This document shows, piece after piece, positions 50,654 through 59,898 of a DNA stretch of 64,000 bases. Origin of the DNA: Helicobacter felis ATCC 49179. Lineage in GTDB: Bacteria; Campylobacterota; Campylobacteria; Campylobacterales; Helicobacteraceae. The notes under the pieces were generated by a model. The model did not search any database. It had not been told where the DNA came from and was given only the letters and a program-made list of their open reading frames with translations. The stretch's first letter is position 1; the number at the start of each line of letters is the position of its first letter. Location of the stretch: assembly GCF_000200595.1 (NCBI RefSeq), contig NC_014810.2, forward strand, positions 692,311 to 756,310, written 5' to 3'. The position numbers were made by a program, and so were the translations under genes.

Positions 50654-51338
50654 GCAAACCTCCTATTTGTTCTAAAATTTGGGCTACAAACTCTGCCGGT
50701 TTGGGGTGGTTGTAAATGGGACGGCCCACCACGATAAAATCCGCCCTCGCTTGTAAGGCGTCTTGAATGGTGCCCACACGCTTTTGATCTTGGCTATCTT
50801 GCAAATTGGGGCGAATGCCCGGGGTCAAGGTTAAAAAGTCTGCTTTGGTGGCTTGCTTGATGGCTAGACTCTCTAACACCGAGCAGACCACCCCATCTAG
50901 CCCGCTTTTAAAACAAAGTTGTGCCAAGTGCAGGGCTTGAGTCTGCAAGGGGGCGTGATAGACTTGCTCCACCTCTTGTGAGTCTAGGCTAGTTAGAATA
51001 GTAACCCCCATGAGCAAGGGCGCACGGCTCAAAGCGCGCATTTTTTCCACCACGCTTTTCAACGCGCTCTCTCCTGCGCTCGCGTGCAAGGTGATCATCT
51101 CTACACCCAATTTAGCGCATTCTAGCGCGGCTTCCTGCATGGTGTAGTTGATGTCATGCAATTTCAAATCTAGGAACACCTTAAAGCCCATGTTTTGGAT
51201 TTCTTGCACGAATTGAGGACCTTCACGCACAAAACCCCTTAAACCTAATTTGATCCAAAGTTCTAAGCCCCGAAGTTGTGCTAATAAATCTAAACACGCC
51301 TTTTTTTCGCTCAAATCCAGCGCCAAACAGAGTTGCAT
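50637..51338 (-). CDS. pyrF: Orotidine 5'-phosphate decarboxylase
   Basis: 233 residues, TIM barrel with catalytic DLKLHDINYTM. Last step of UMP synthesis. SD AAGGAA before the ATG; -10 TATAAT at 51386-51391 on the minus strand. H. pylori has a carbonic anhydrase gene (HP0004) between pyrF and kdsA; here there is only a 71-base divergent gap. Confidence 0.95.
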   Translation of the reverse strand: MQLCLALDLSEKKACLDLLAQLRGLELWIKLGLRGFVREGPQFVQEIQNMGFKVFLDLKLHDINYTMQEAALECAKLGVEMITLHASAGESALKSVVEKMRALSRAPLLMGVTILTSLDSQEVEQVYHAPLQTQALHLAQLCFKSGLDGVVCSVLESLAIKQATKADFLTLTPGIRPNLQDSQDQKRVGTIQDALQARADFIVVGRPIYNHPKPAEFVAQILEQIGGLHASMH

Positions 51339-51374
51339 ACATATTTCCTTGTGGTTTTTTCAGCAAAAACTAAT

Positions 51375-51391
51375 TACAATGCGCCATTATA
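51375..51391. promoter_or_regulatory. Divergent -10 boxes of kdsA and pyrF
   Basis: Plus strand TACAAT (51375-51380), 30 bases before the kdsA start; minus strand TATAAT (51391-51386), 48 bases before the pyrF start. The two transcripts would overlap at their 5' ends. Confidence 0.5.
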
Positions 51392-51409
51392 CAACTTAAG
51401 GATAAGAGT

Positions 51410-52237
51410 TTGTCAATCCCTAAATGCGTGCTGATTACCGGTCCTTGCGTGATTGAAGATATGCCCACCCTAGAATCTATCGCCCAAGCTTTAAAACCTC
51501 TAGCAGATGACCCGCGCATTGATTTTTACTTTAAAGCCAGTTTTGATAAGGCAAATCGTACCAGTTTAGAGAGTTATCGCGGTCCGGGTTTGCAAAAGGG
51601 CTTAGAGATGCTCGATCACATTAAGAGTAAATTTGGCTACAAACTCTTAACCGACATCCACGAGAGCACGCAGGCTGGGGCGGTGGCTGAGGTGGTGGAT
51701 GTTTTGCAAATCCCAGCGTTTTTATGCCGTCAAACCGATTTGATTGTGGCAGCCGCTAAGACTAAACGCACCCTTAATATCAAAAAAGGGCAGTTTATGC
51801 ACCCCAAAGACATGCAATATAGCGCGCTTAAGGCTTTGAACACCCGCGCCAAGCAAGCCTACAAAACCCCCAACTATGAAGCCTGTTTAGAACATGGGAT
51901 TTATTTATGCGAGCGGGGGGCGAGTTTTGGGTATGGGAATTTGGTGGTGGATATGCGCTCTCTAGTTATCATGCGCGCTTTTGCGCCCGTGATCTTTGAT
52001 GCCACTCATAGCGTGCAGATGCCCGGGGGCGCGCAGGGCAAGAGCGGAGGAGATAGCTCTTTTGTGCCTTGTTTGGCGCGCGCAAGCGCAGCCGTGGGCG
52101 TAGATGGCTTTTTTATGGAAACGCATTTGAGCCCAGAAAACGCCTTGAGCGATGGGCCTAATATGATCCCCACCGCACAATTAGCCCCCCTAGTGGAGGA
52201 TTTACTGACCTTGCAAGCGTGCCTACAACATCACTAA
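51410..52237 (+). CDS. kdsA: 3-deoxy-D-manno-octulosonate 8-phosphate synthase
   Basis: 275 residues with TTG start (SD AAGGA eight bases upstream). [31 protein letters not shown]-like KLLTDIHES and [12 protein letters not shown] are KDO8P synthase motifs. Makes the KDO precursor for LPS. It leads a run with ribH and nusB, nearly without gaps. Confidence 0.95.
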   Translation: MSIPKCVLITGPCVIEDMPTLESIAQALKPLADDPRIDFYFKASFDKANRTSLESYRGPGLQKGLEMLDHIKSKFGYKLLTDIHESTQAGAVAEVVDVLQIPAFLCRQTDLIVAAAKTKRTLNIKKGQFMHPKDMQYSALKALNTRAKQAYKTPNYEACLEHGIYLCERGASFGYGNLVVDMRSLVIMRAFAPVIFDATHSVQMPGGAQGKSGGDSSFVPCLARASAAVGVDGFFMETHLSPENALSDGPNMIPTAQLAPLVEDLLTLQACLQHH

Positions 52238-52246
52238 AGGATTACA

Positions 52247-52720
52247 ATGGCGGAATTTAAAAATATTGAGGGCAAGTTATGCCTTAAGGGGGAGGAAAAG
52301 GTCGCGATTTTGGCTTCGCGTTTTAACCATTTGGTGAGCGATCGCTTAGTAGAGGGTGCGCTAGATAATTTCAAACGGCATGGGGGCAATTTAGCGCATT
52401 TGAGCGTGGTCAGAGTCCCCGGGGCTTATGAACTGCCCTTTGTGTTGGACAGACTCTTGTGCTCTAAAAATTATGATGGAGTGTGTGTATTAGGAGCAGT
52501 GATTAGAGGAGCAACCCCACATTTTGACTATGTGAGCGCGGAGGCCACTAAGGGCATTGCCAACACCACCTTAAAATACGGCTTGCCCGTGAGTTTTGGA
52601 CTGCTTACCACTGATAGCATCGAACAAGCCTTAGAGCGTGCGGGCACTAAGGCGGGCAATAAGGGCTTTGAGGCGATGCAAACCTTGATCGAATTGCTTA
52701 ATCTCTACCCTCAAATTTAA
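52247..52720 (+). CDS. ribH: Lumazine synthase (riboflavin synthase beta chain)
   Basis: 157 residues: [44 protein letters not shown]. Penultimate step of riboflavin synthesis. Its stop shares the A with the nusB ATG. Confidence 0.96.
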   Translation: MAEFKNIEGKLCLKGEEKVAILASRFNHLVSDRLVEGALDNFKRHGGNLAHLSVVRVPGAYELPFVLDRLLCSKNYDGVCVLGAVIRGATPHFDYVSAEATKGIANTTLKYGLPVSFGLLTTDSIEQALERAGTKAGNKGFEAMQTLIELLNLYPQI

Positions 52721-53124
52721 TGGCAACACGCAGTCAGGTTAGAGAGGCGGTGGTGAGCTTGCTGTATGCCTATGAAAGTGGGAACGAAGCCATGTTAAAG
52801 AGTGCGCCGGATTTTTTCACCCAAAAGAAAATCAAAAACGCCCAACAACGCTTCGCCCTAGACCTCTTGGAGGGCACGCTAGAACATTTACCATCTTTGG
52901 ACAACGCGCTCACACCCCTTTTAAAAGACTGGGATTTGGCGCGCATAGGTTCTATGGAGCGTGCGATTTTGCGCTTAGGCGCGTATGAAATTTTGCACAC
53001 CCCCACTAATCCGGTAGTAGTGATCAACGAGGCGATCGAACTCTCCAAAAACTATGGCGAAGACAACGCGCCCAAGCTCATCAACGCGATCTTGGACGCA
53101 CTATGCAAACAAAAATCCCACTGA
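52720..53124 (+). CDS. nusB: Transcription antitermination factor NusB
   Basis: 134 residues: SQVREAVVSLLYAYE, ERAILRLGAYEI, VVINEAIELSKNYG. Needed for rRNA antitermination. Overlaps ribH by one base. Corresponds to HP0001 in H. pylori numbering. Confidence 0.95.
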   Translation: MATRSQVREAVVSLLYAYESGNEAMLKSAPDFFTQKKIKNAQQRFALDLLEGTLEHLPSLDNALTPLLKDWDLARIGSMERAILRLGAYEILHTPTNPVVVINEAIELSKNYGEDNAPKLINAILDALCKQKSH

Positions 53125-53195
53125 ATTACAGCCAAAAGATCGGCACATATTGATATAATAAAGCATGCTAGAATGTGCCATTTACAAGGTGTAGC

Positions 53196-54362
53196 ATGCG
53201 GCATTATCTGCGTATTATTATATTGTTGGCGTTTTCTAGCTTTTGCTTGGGGGTGGCAGAATTTATTGTCTCGGGGATTTTGACGCAACTTAGCGTGTAT
53301 TATGGGGTGTCTGATAGCCAAGTGGGTAATCTAGCCACGCTTTATGCTTTAGGGGTGGTGGTGGGCGCACCCATTGTGAGCGTGCTCATCTCCTCTTTTA
53401 ATTACAGAAACCAGCTCATTTTCACTCTTGGGCTTTTTTCTCTCTCTAATGCGATCATGTTTGTTAGTTCTAGCCTCTGGGTTGCGCTGGTGGCGCGCTT
53501 TATTGGGGGATTAATGCATGGGCTCTTTTTTGTGATCGCTACTATCATTAGTATCAAGGTTGCGCCCAAGTCCAAAACCACCATGGCGTTAAGCCTGATG
53601 GTCAGCGGGCTAACCATTGCGTTAGTTACGGGCGTGCCTATAGGCATTTTGGTCTCTAAGCATTATGGGCTCTTAGCCCCCTTTTTGTTGATTGCCTGTG
53701 TGAGCTTTTTAGTCGCCCTCTGCGCTCTATTTGTCATGCCTAAACTTGGTAGCAAACAAGCAAATTTTAAAAACCTATGGGTGGCTTTTGGTTTTGCGCC
53801 CGTGTGGCAGGGCTTTTTGGTAACCGCCTTTTCTTGTGGCTCGATGTTTGTGGTCTATATTTATTTGCGTGTGCTCCTAGAACAACATGGCTTTAGCCCA
53901 GTGAGCATTGCCAATGCGTATTTATTCTTTGGCATTGCCGCTATAGTAGGCAATCTCTTTGGGGGCAAATTAGCAGATTTAAGAGGCTTTTTTGCTTCTT
54001 TAAGCTTTTTGCTCACCATGCAGATTTTAGCCTTGAGCGCGATGAGTTTTAGCTACTACCTACCCAAGTGGGTTTTAATTGCCAATGTCATGGGCTTTGG
54101 CTTTTTTGGCTTTGCTTGCATCGCCCCGCTTAAAATGTTGTGCAACCATTTAGCCCGCATTTTTACCCCCCATACCCAAAATGACACCATCGCGCTCAAT
54201 GAGGCTTCTTTTAATGTGGGGATCACCTTTGCCTCTTTAGCTGGTGGGTTGGTGGCGCATTTAAATGTCAATTTTAACGGGCTGTGCGCGGCTCTCTTTG
54301 CTTTAAGTGCCTTGAGTATCTTAAGTTTTGGCATTAAAAAGGCAAGTTTTCATGTAAAGTAG
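53196..54362 (+). CDS. MFS sugar/drug efflux transporter
   Basis: 388 residues from the ATG at 53196 with AAGGTG upstream (an extension to 53175 is open but lacks a ribosome site). About 12 helices; FCLGVAEFIVSGIL and the YALGVVVGAPI second helix fit the AraJ/SotB-type group. H. pylori HP1185 is the likely ortholog. Substrate unknown. Confidence 0.82.
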   Translation: MRHYLRIIILLAFSSFCLGVAEFIVSGILTQLSVYYGVSDSQVGNLATLYALGVVVGAPIVSVLISSFNYRNQLIFTLGLFSLSNAIMFVSSSLWVALVARFIGGLMHGLFFVIATIISIKVAPKSKTTMALSLMVSGLTIALVTGVPIGILVSKHYGLLAPFLLIACVSFLVALCALFVMPKLGSKQANFKNLWVAFGFAPVWQGFLVTAFSCGSMFVVYIYLRVLLEQHGFSPVSIANAYLFFGIAAIVGNLFGGKLADLRGFFASLSFLLTMQILALSAMSFSYYLPKWVLIANVMGFGFFGFACIAPLKMLCNHLARIFTPHTQNDTIALNEASFNVGITFASLAGGLVAHLNVNFNGLCAALFALSALSILSFGIKKASFHVK

Positions 54363-54392
54363 TTATACTTGAGTTAAAAACACAGGATCACC

Positions 54393-55997
54393 ATGTTACA
54401 AGCCACCCAAGTTAGCATGCGCTACGCCACTAAAAAGCTCTTTGAAAATGTCAATCTCAAATTAGACGCACACAAACGCTACGGACTCATTGGGGCAAAT
54501 GGCGCGGGCAAGAGCACCTTTTTAAAGATTTTAGCTGGGGAAATTGAACCCAGTAGCGGAGAGATTAGTATAGTTTCAGGGCTAAGATTGGGGGTTTTAG
54601 GTCAAGATCAATACGCCTTTGAAGAGTTTAGCCTCAAAGACGCGGTTTTAATGGGCAATAAGATTCTCTATGACGCGCTCAAGGAAAAAGAAAAGCTTTA
54701 TGCAGAAGCGGATTTGAGCGATGACAAGGTCAATGCCCGTTTGGCTGAGCTAGAGATGATCTGCGTGCAAGAAGACCCGCTGTATGAGTGCGAGGTGGTG
54801 GTAGAAAAAATCTTAGAAGATTTGGGGATTCCAGCCAGTCGCCACAATGACTTAATGCAAAGCCTGCCTAGTAGCGATAAATTTAAAATTCTGCTCGCCC
54901 AAGTGCTTTTCCCTAAGCCTGATATTTTGCTACTAGATGAACCCACTAACAACCTAGATTTAAACGCCATTGCATGGCTAGAAGAAAACTTGAAACGCCA
55001 TGAGGGCACAATGGTAATTATCAGCCACGATCGCCACTTTTTAAACGCTGTTTGCACGCATATTTTAGATTTGGATTTCAACACTCTGCGGGAATTTAGC
55101 GGAAATTATGATGATTGGTATATCGCTTCCACTTTGATCGCCAAACAAAAGGAAGCCGAGCGCAATAAAAAACTCAAGGAAAAAGAGGAGCTAGAACGCT
55201 TTATCGCGCGCTTTTCAGCCAATGCGAGCAAGGCGCGCCAAGCCACTAGCCGTCAAAAGCAATTAGAAAAGCTAGATATCCAAAGCATTGAGGTTTCTAG
55301 CAGGCGCGATCCTAGCATTGTCTTTAAGCCCCACCGCACCATTGGGAATGAAGCCCTAGAGTGTAGCCAGATTTCTAAGTCTTATGGGGATTTGGTGGTG
55401 TTAAACAAGGTTAGTCTTAAAATCGCGCCTAAGGATAAGATCGCCCTCATTGGACCTAATGGGGTAGGCAAGAGCACGCTGTGTAAAATCTTGGTCGAGG
55501 AGTTGGCTCCAGATAGTGGGAGTATCAAATGGGGCGCGACCACGCAGAGGGGCTATTTCCCCCAAGATGTGAGCGAGAGCATTCAAGGGGAGGAGAGTCT
55601 GTATCAATGGCTTTTTAACTTCAATAAAAAGATTGAGAGTGGCGAGGTGCGTAATGCTTTAGGGCGCATGCTCTTTAGCGGGGCGGAGCAAGAAAAGAGT
55701 GTGAGCGCGCTGAGTGGTGGGGAAAAACACCGCATGGTTTTATCTAAGATCATGCTAGAGCGGGGTAATTTCTTGGTGCTCGATGAGCCCACTAACCACC
55801 TAGACCTAGAGGCGATCATCGCTTTAGGCGAGGCGCTGTATAAATTTGAAGGCGCGGTGATTTGTGTCAGTCACGATCGCGAACTCATTAGCGCGTATGC
55901 CAATCGCATCATTGAGCTACTACCTACCAACAAGGGCGCAAAAGTGTTAGATTTTAAGGGCAGTTATGAGGAGTATTTAGACAGCAAGGGGGATTGA
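54393..55997 (+). CDS. ABC-F family translation ATPase
   Basis: 534 residues: two ABC domains without membrane helices. Domain 1 Walker A GANGAGKST, Walker B ILLLDEPTNNLDL, degenerate signature LPSSDK; linker rich in K/E (NKKLKEKEELERFIARF); domain 2 Walker A GPNGVGKST, signature LSGGEKHR, Walker B LVLDEPTNHLDLE. ABC-F proteins act on the ribosome; closest to H. pylori HP0853. A -10-like TATACT lies at 54365. Confidence 0.9.
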   Translation: MLQATQVSMRYATKKLFENVNLKLDAHKRYGLIGANGAGKSTFLKILAGEIEPSSGEISIVSGLRLGVLGQDQYAFEEFSLKDAVLMGNKILYDALKEKEKLYAEADLSDDKVNARLAELEMICVQEDPLYECEVVVEKILEDLGIPASRHNDLMQSLPSSDKFKILLAQVLFPKPDILLLDEPTNNLDLNAIAWLEENLKRHEGTMVIISHDRHFLNAVCTHILDLDFNTLREFSGNYDDWYIASTLIAKQKEAERNKKLKEKEELERFIARFSANASKARQATSRQKQLEKLDIQSIEVSSRRDPSIVFKPHRTIGNEALECSQISKSYGDLVVLNKVSLKIAPKDKIALIGPNGVGKSTLCKILVEELAPDSGSIKWGATTQRGYFPQDVSESIQGEESLYQWLFNFNKKIESGEVRNALGRMLFSGAEQEKSVSALSGGEKHRMVLSKIMLERGNFLVLDEPTNHLDLEAIIALGEALYKFEGAVICVSHDRELISAYANRIIELLPTNKGAKVLDFKGSYEEYLDSKGD

Positions 55998-56127
55998 CTA
56001 AGTCAAGTAAACCTGTTTTGGCGCAAGTATCGGGCGACACAAGGGTGATTAAGGGTAATTTATTTGGGGGATGCCCAATTTGGCTATACTCCTTTCTTAT
56101 ACTCTTTTTCTTTTGCAGGAGGTTTTT

Positions 56128-56772
56128 GTGAAGAGTGTGGCGTTAGTGATTTGCCCTTGGGTATTTTTTGTCTTGCAACGGCGTTTAAAAGACACGCTCA
56201 TCGCTTTCTTGCCCATTTTGATGCTAAATATTTTTATCACAACCTATAGCGACATGGCTCTTTTGGCTTTTGCTATTGTGGCCACTCTGATCATTTTTTG
56301 GGTACAATCCACTCAAGAATATAAAGGTTTAAAGCAATTCCCTAAAAACTCTCTCTTGGCCGTGTTTTTCCCTTTTGTGGTGCTTTTCCAACAAAAACGC
56401 TTCATTTTAGGGATGGTGTGCGCTTGTGGGTGGTTGCTAGGACTTTTTATTTTGCTTGCTGTGTCGAGCCGCGCACCTGTGCATCCAACCGAAGATGTTA
56501 TATTTTTTCTGTGTATTCTGTTTCTTTTAAATGTGGTGTATCTTCGTTTCCTTTGGGCAATTTTTAAAGGAATTATCGAGGCTATAGAGGGGCAAAGCGA
56601 TTTAGATACTCTGATTAAACTTGAGACAAATCAGAGGGAATCTTTTTTAAAAAGCAAAACACTTAAAGAAATTGACGCGATTCGAGCCAGCCTAAAAGAA
56701 TTGCCCATCGATGTACAAATTCCCATCAAAAAAGCTATTAAAGCGGTTTTAGAAGAATGGGAAAGGACTTGA
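56128..56772 (+). CDS. Membrane protein of unknown function
   Basis: 214 residues from the GTG at 56128, chosen because AGGAGG lies five bases upstream; the frame is open back to an ATG at 56071, which has no ribosome site. Five to six hydrophobic helices, then a charged C-terminal helix (SDLDTLIKLETNQRESF). I do not recognise it. The next gene starts four bases after the stop. Confidence 0.6.
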   Translation: MKSVALVICPWVFFVLQRRLKDTLIAFLPILMLNIFITTYSDMALLAFAIVATLIIFWVQSTQEYKGLKQFPKNSLLAVFFPFVVLFQQKRFILGMVCACGWLLGLFILLAVSSRAPVHPTEDVIFFLCILFLLNVVYLRFLWAIFKGIIEAIEGQSDLDTLIKLETNQRESFLKSKTLKEIDAIRASLKELPIDVQIPIKKAIKAVLEEWERT

Positions 56773-56776
56773 TGGT

Positions 56777-57886
56777 ATGAGCATAAGAACTTTTACTTTG
56801 GTTTTTCTTCTTGTCTTCTTTTGCATGAATCTCTTTAGCTATATGAGGCTAAGGAAGTTTACCTATCCCTTTTTGCGCTTTCTGCCTATTTGTCTGTATG
56901 GTTTAAACATTCTCTATCGGGTCGTGCAAATGAAAATTTTTGCCCATTTGGAGACATTACAGACTTTCTTGTATGCCCTAGGCGGGCTGAGTATGGCCGC
57001 AAGTTTTATTCTGTTCTGCCTGCTATTATTGCACCTCATCGCGCTTAAAACACTTCCTCAAAGCATAGACACACACAGACGCCAAAGCCTTAAAAAACTC
57101 TTAGATATAGGTCTATTAGGGGTTTTCTTTCCCTCTATGGCAAAGGGTTTTTACAATGCCACTAATCTTGTGATCACAAGGCGCAGCGTCAAGCTCAAGA
57201 ATTTAAAAGAAGCGTGCCACCTTGTGATGATCAGCGATGCACACATAGGCGCGTATCTTAAAAAAGATTACTTGCAAGAGATTGTCGATCGTATCAACGC
57301 GCTTCAGCCAGATATCGTCGTGATTGTGGGGGATTTGGCGGATTTAAAGGCTCAGTTGGTACAAAAGGATTTAACCCCGCTTAAAAGTATCCAATCTCAA
57401 TACGGCGTGTATTGTGTGCTGGGTAACCATGAATATTACCACGGGGTGGATGCGCTTGTTGAAGTGTTTAAAAAGAATCATTTGCGCGTGCTACAAAATG
57501 AGAGTGTTCAAGTGGCAGGGCTTAATCTAATGGGGGTGAATGACCTTATAGGGTATCGCTTTAAGCGTTTTGAACCCGATTTTAAGACTATCTTTACCCA
57601 AGTCAACCCCAATCTGCCCAGTGTTTTACTCTCCCACCAACCCAAATCCCTAAGATATTTGGAACAAAAACCCGATTTGCTCTTGTGCGGGCATACCCAT
57701 GCTGGGCAGATATTCCCCTTTAGCCTCTTGGTGTGGCTGGATCAAAAATACATCTATGGGCATTACCATTTAAAAGATTGCCAAATGATTGTGAGTAGCG
57801 GTTGTGGCTTTTGGGGTCCCCCTGTGCGTATCTTCACCAAGAGCGAAATCGTGTCCATCCACTTAAAGCCTGAAAATCAAGCTTAA
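56777..57886 (+). CDS. Membrane-anchored metallophosphoesterase (YkuE type)
   Basis: 369 residues: four N-terminal helices (about 5-120), then a calcineurin-like domain with ISDAHIG, GDLADL, GNHEYYHG and GHTHAGQ. YaeI/YkuE proteins cut lipid-type phosphodiesters or pyrophosphates; H. pylori HP1044 is similar. It appears coupled to the preceding membrane protein. Confidence 0.82.
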   Translation: MSIRTFTLVFLLVFFCMNLFSYMRLRKFTYPFLRFLPICLYGLNILYRVVQMKIFAHLETLQTFLYALGGLSMAASFILFCLLLLHLIALKTLPQSIDTHRRQSLKKLLDIGLLGVFFPSMAKGFYNATNLVITRRSVKLKNLKEACHLVMISDAHIGAYLKKDYLQEIVDRINALQPDIVVIVGDLADLKAQLVQKDLTPLKSIQSQYGVYCVLGNHEYYHGVDALVEVFKKNHLRVLQNESVQVAGLNLMGVNDLIGYRFKRFEPDFKTIFTQVNPNLPSVLLSHQPKSLRYLEQKPDLLLCGHTHAGQIFPFSLLVWLDQKYIYGHYHLKDCQMIVSSGCGFWGPPVRIFTKSEIVSIHLKPENQA

Positions 57887-57902
57887 CATTCAGTAAAGAT
57901 TC

Positions 57903-57932
57903 TTGACAGCGCCTTTCATTTTTGGCTAGCAT
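57903..57932 (+). promoter_or_regulatory. -35/-10 promoter of the porin at 57968
   Basis: TTGACA, 18 bases, TAGCAT; ends 36 bases before the ATG. Confidence 0.6.
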
Positions 57933-57967
57933 TTGATTTTGTTTCAATTATAAAGGAATTTTGCACC

Positions 57968-58948
57968 ATGCCACAATCAAATAACCAAACAAGGTGTTGC
58001 CGTGTTATCCCCTCAACATCTCATCTGTCTCAAGCGTTTTTAACCAGCGCGTTAACCCTCTTTACTCTAGCCCCTTTGAGCGCAGAAGATAGTGGTCCGT
58101 TTATACAAGGCGGGTTTCAATATTCCAATTTCTCAGGCATGGCAACTACTGTTGTTAAACCAGTGAGTGCGCAGGAGTTGATTCAAGCGATTGAACCAAG
58201 CCTGTATCAAAAACTCAAAAAGGAACAACAAGGAGGTCAGGGGCCACCGCAAACTGAAGAGGAAGTGCATGATTTGATTCAAAAAATTGTGCAACATGAT
58301 TACCCAAATGGTATCCCTAGCTCTAAGAGAGAAACAGCTTCAAATGGCAATCTTTATGGGGTAGATATTCAATTTGGATACAAACAATTCTTTGGTCAAG
58401 AAAAGCATTTTGGATTGCGTTACTATGGCTTGTTTAGCGGACAAGGGGGGAACTCTTATAATAAAGCAGGAAAATACTACCAACCCTCTGCAAATCTTTT
58501 CTATGGCGTAGGGGCTGATGTACTTTATAACTTCTATGAAAACAACGACCGCACTTATGGCATCTTTGCTGGTGTAATGTTTGGAGGGAGCTCATGGCTG
58601 ATGGGAGAAGGCAAAACAAATGGAAAATGTAATTATAAGAATGATAAAGAGGATTGCATAAGCATGAACGATTCTTTTGAAAATAGAGAAAAACAAGTTA
58701 ACCAAGGCGACATCTCTAAAGCCTCGTTCTCGCCTACCTATGTGCAATTCGTGTTCAATTTTGGCTTTAGAATAAATTTTACCAAGCATCAAGGGTTTGA
58801 GTTTGGAACGCGTATCCCCACCATCAACGATCCTTATTATAAGGCAACACAAAAAAGAGCGACAGAAACAGGCGGTAAAGGGAGCGAAACCACTATAACC
58901 TTTAGGCGCAACGCCTCTTTATATTGGAACTATGTTTATAATTTCTAA
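57968..58948 (+). CDS. Hop/Hof-like outer-membrane protein
   Basis: 326 residues; SD AAAGGAA 11 bases upstream. Signal peptide with a polar lead (MPQSNNQTRCC), hydrophobic core about 24-36 and cut after PLSA before EDSGPFIQGGFQYS. A loop of about 60 residues (QAIEPSLYQKLKKEQQ...) is absent from its neighbours. Core motifs FGYKQFFGQEKHFGLRYYG and NLFYGVGADVLYNFYEN; C-terminus YWNYVYNF. No repeat tract at the start. The last 230 bases are nearly the same as in the next porin. Confidence 0.88.
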   Translation: MPQSNNQTRCCRVIPSTSHLSQAFLTSALTLFTLAPLSAEDSGPFIQGGFQYSNFSGMATTVVKPVSAQELIQAIEPSLYQKLKKEQQGGQGPPQTEEEVHDLIQKIVQHDYPNGIPSSKRETASNGNLYGVDIQFGYKQFFGQEKHFGLRYYGLFSGQGGNSYNKAGKYYQPSANLFYGVGADVLYNFYENNDRTYGIFAGVMFGGSSWLMGEGKTNGKCNYKNDKEDCISMNDSFENREKQVNQGDISKASFSPTYVQFVFNFGFRINFTKHQGFEFGTRIPTINDPYYKATQKRATETGGKGSETTITFRRNASLYWNYVYNF

Positions 58949-58953
58949 GAAGC

Positions 58954-58982
58954 TTGACAGCTTGTTGGTTTTGTATTACAAT
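58954..58982 (+). promoter_or_regulatory. -35/-10 promoter of the porin at 59019
   Basis: TTGACA, 17 bases, TACAAT; it begins six bases after the stop of the preceding porin, so the tandem porins are separately transcribed. Confidence 0.7.
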
Positions 58983-59018
58983 CTACCTTTATTTCACATT
59001 GATAAAGGAACTTGTGTT

Positions 59019-59897
59019 ATGCTAGGAACAGCAACCAGCAACCAGCAACCAGCAAGCGGATGTGTGGCACTTACTCCCTCAGAATTTCATTTTTCCAAAA
59101 CTTTACTAACTGGTATGTTCTCCCTCTTAGCTTTAACCTCTTTGAGTGCGGAAAACAACGGCGCATTCATACAAGGTGGGGTTAATTACTACTCAAATTT
59201 TTCAGGCACTGTAACTTCTGTTGTCAAATCAGCGAGCGTGCAATCCACAACCACAACCCATTATAATGGCAATCTTTATGGTGGAAATATAGAGGTTGGG
59301 TATAAGCAATTCTTTGGCAAAAAAAGGCGTGTTGGCTTGCGCTACTATGGCATGTTTAGCGGGCAGGCGGGGGGTTATTATAATGCCAATGAGCAGACGA
59401 ACAAACAGACCGGTCAGAACAAATCATACACCCAACCTTCTGCTAATCTTTTCTATGGCGTAGGGATCGATGTGCTCTATAACTTCTATGAAAAAGAGGA
59501 TCAAACTTATGGCATCTTTGGCGGTGTGATGGTTGGAGGTAGCACTTGGTTGATGGGAGAACCTCTCATAGACCCCACACTAAAAGACAAATCATGTGTG
59601 TATGCCAATCAAAATGGAGGTTGCATAAGCATGAATGATGGTTTTAAGAATTTAGAAAAACAAACTAACGATGGCAATATTAGCAAAGCCTCGTTCTCGC
59701 CTACCTATGTGCAATTCGTGTTCAATTTTGGCTTTAGAATAAATTTTACCAAGCATCAAGGGTTTGAGTTTGGAACGCGTATCCCCACCATCAACGATCC
59801 TTATTATAAGGCAAAGACAGACGGTAAAGGGAGTGAAACCACTATAACCTTTAGGCGCAACGCCTCTTTGTATTGGAACTATGTTTATAATTTCTAA
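59019..59897 (+). CDS. Hop/Hof-like outer-membrane protein, phase ON, with 7-bp repeats in the leader
   Basis: 292 residues from the ATG at 59019 with AAAGGA nine bases upstream; the open frame back to 58932 lies in the preceding porin. The leader MLGTATSNQQPASGCVAL is coded by three CAGCAAC units and a partial fourth, and the frame runs on into the signal core (LLTGMFSLLALTSLSA) and ENNGAFIQGG, so the gene reads ON. Gain or loss of one unit would switch it OFF. Core motifs VGYKQFFGKKRRVGLRYYG; C-terminus YWNYVYNF. Confidence 0.88.
   Translation: MLGTATSNQQPASGCVALTPSEFHFSKTLLTGMFSLLALTSLSAENNGAFIQGGVNYYSNFSGTVTSVVKSASVQSTTTTHYNGNLYGGNIEVGYKQFFGKKRRVGLRYYGMFSGQAGGYYNANEQTNKQTGQNKSYTQPSANLFYGVGIDVLYNFYEKEDQTYGIFGGVMVGGSTWLMGEPLIDPTLKDKSCVYANQNGGCISMNDGFKNLEKQTNDGNISKASFSPTYVQFVFNFGFRINFTKHQGFEFGTRIPTINDPYYKAKTDGKGSETTITFRRNASLYWNYVYNF
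59029..59055 (+). repeat. Heptanucleotide repeat (3 x CAGCAAC plus 6 of 7 bases)
   Basis: Tandem 7-bp units starting 10 bases after the ATG of the porin. Different unit from that at 48211 but same length and place. Confidence 0.9.
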
Positions 59898-59898
59898 C

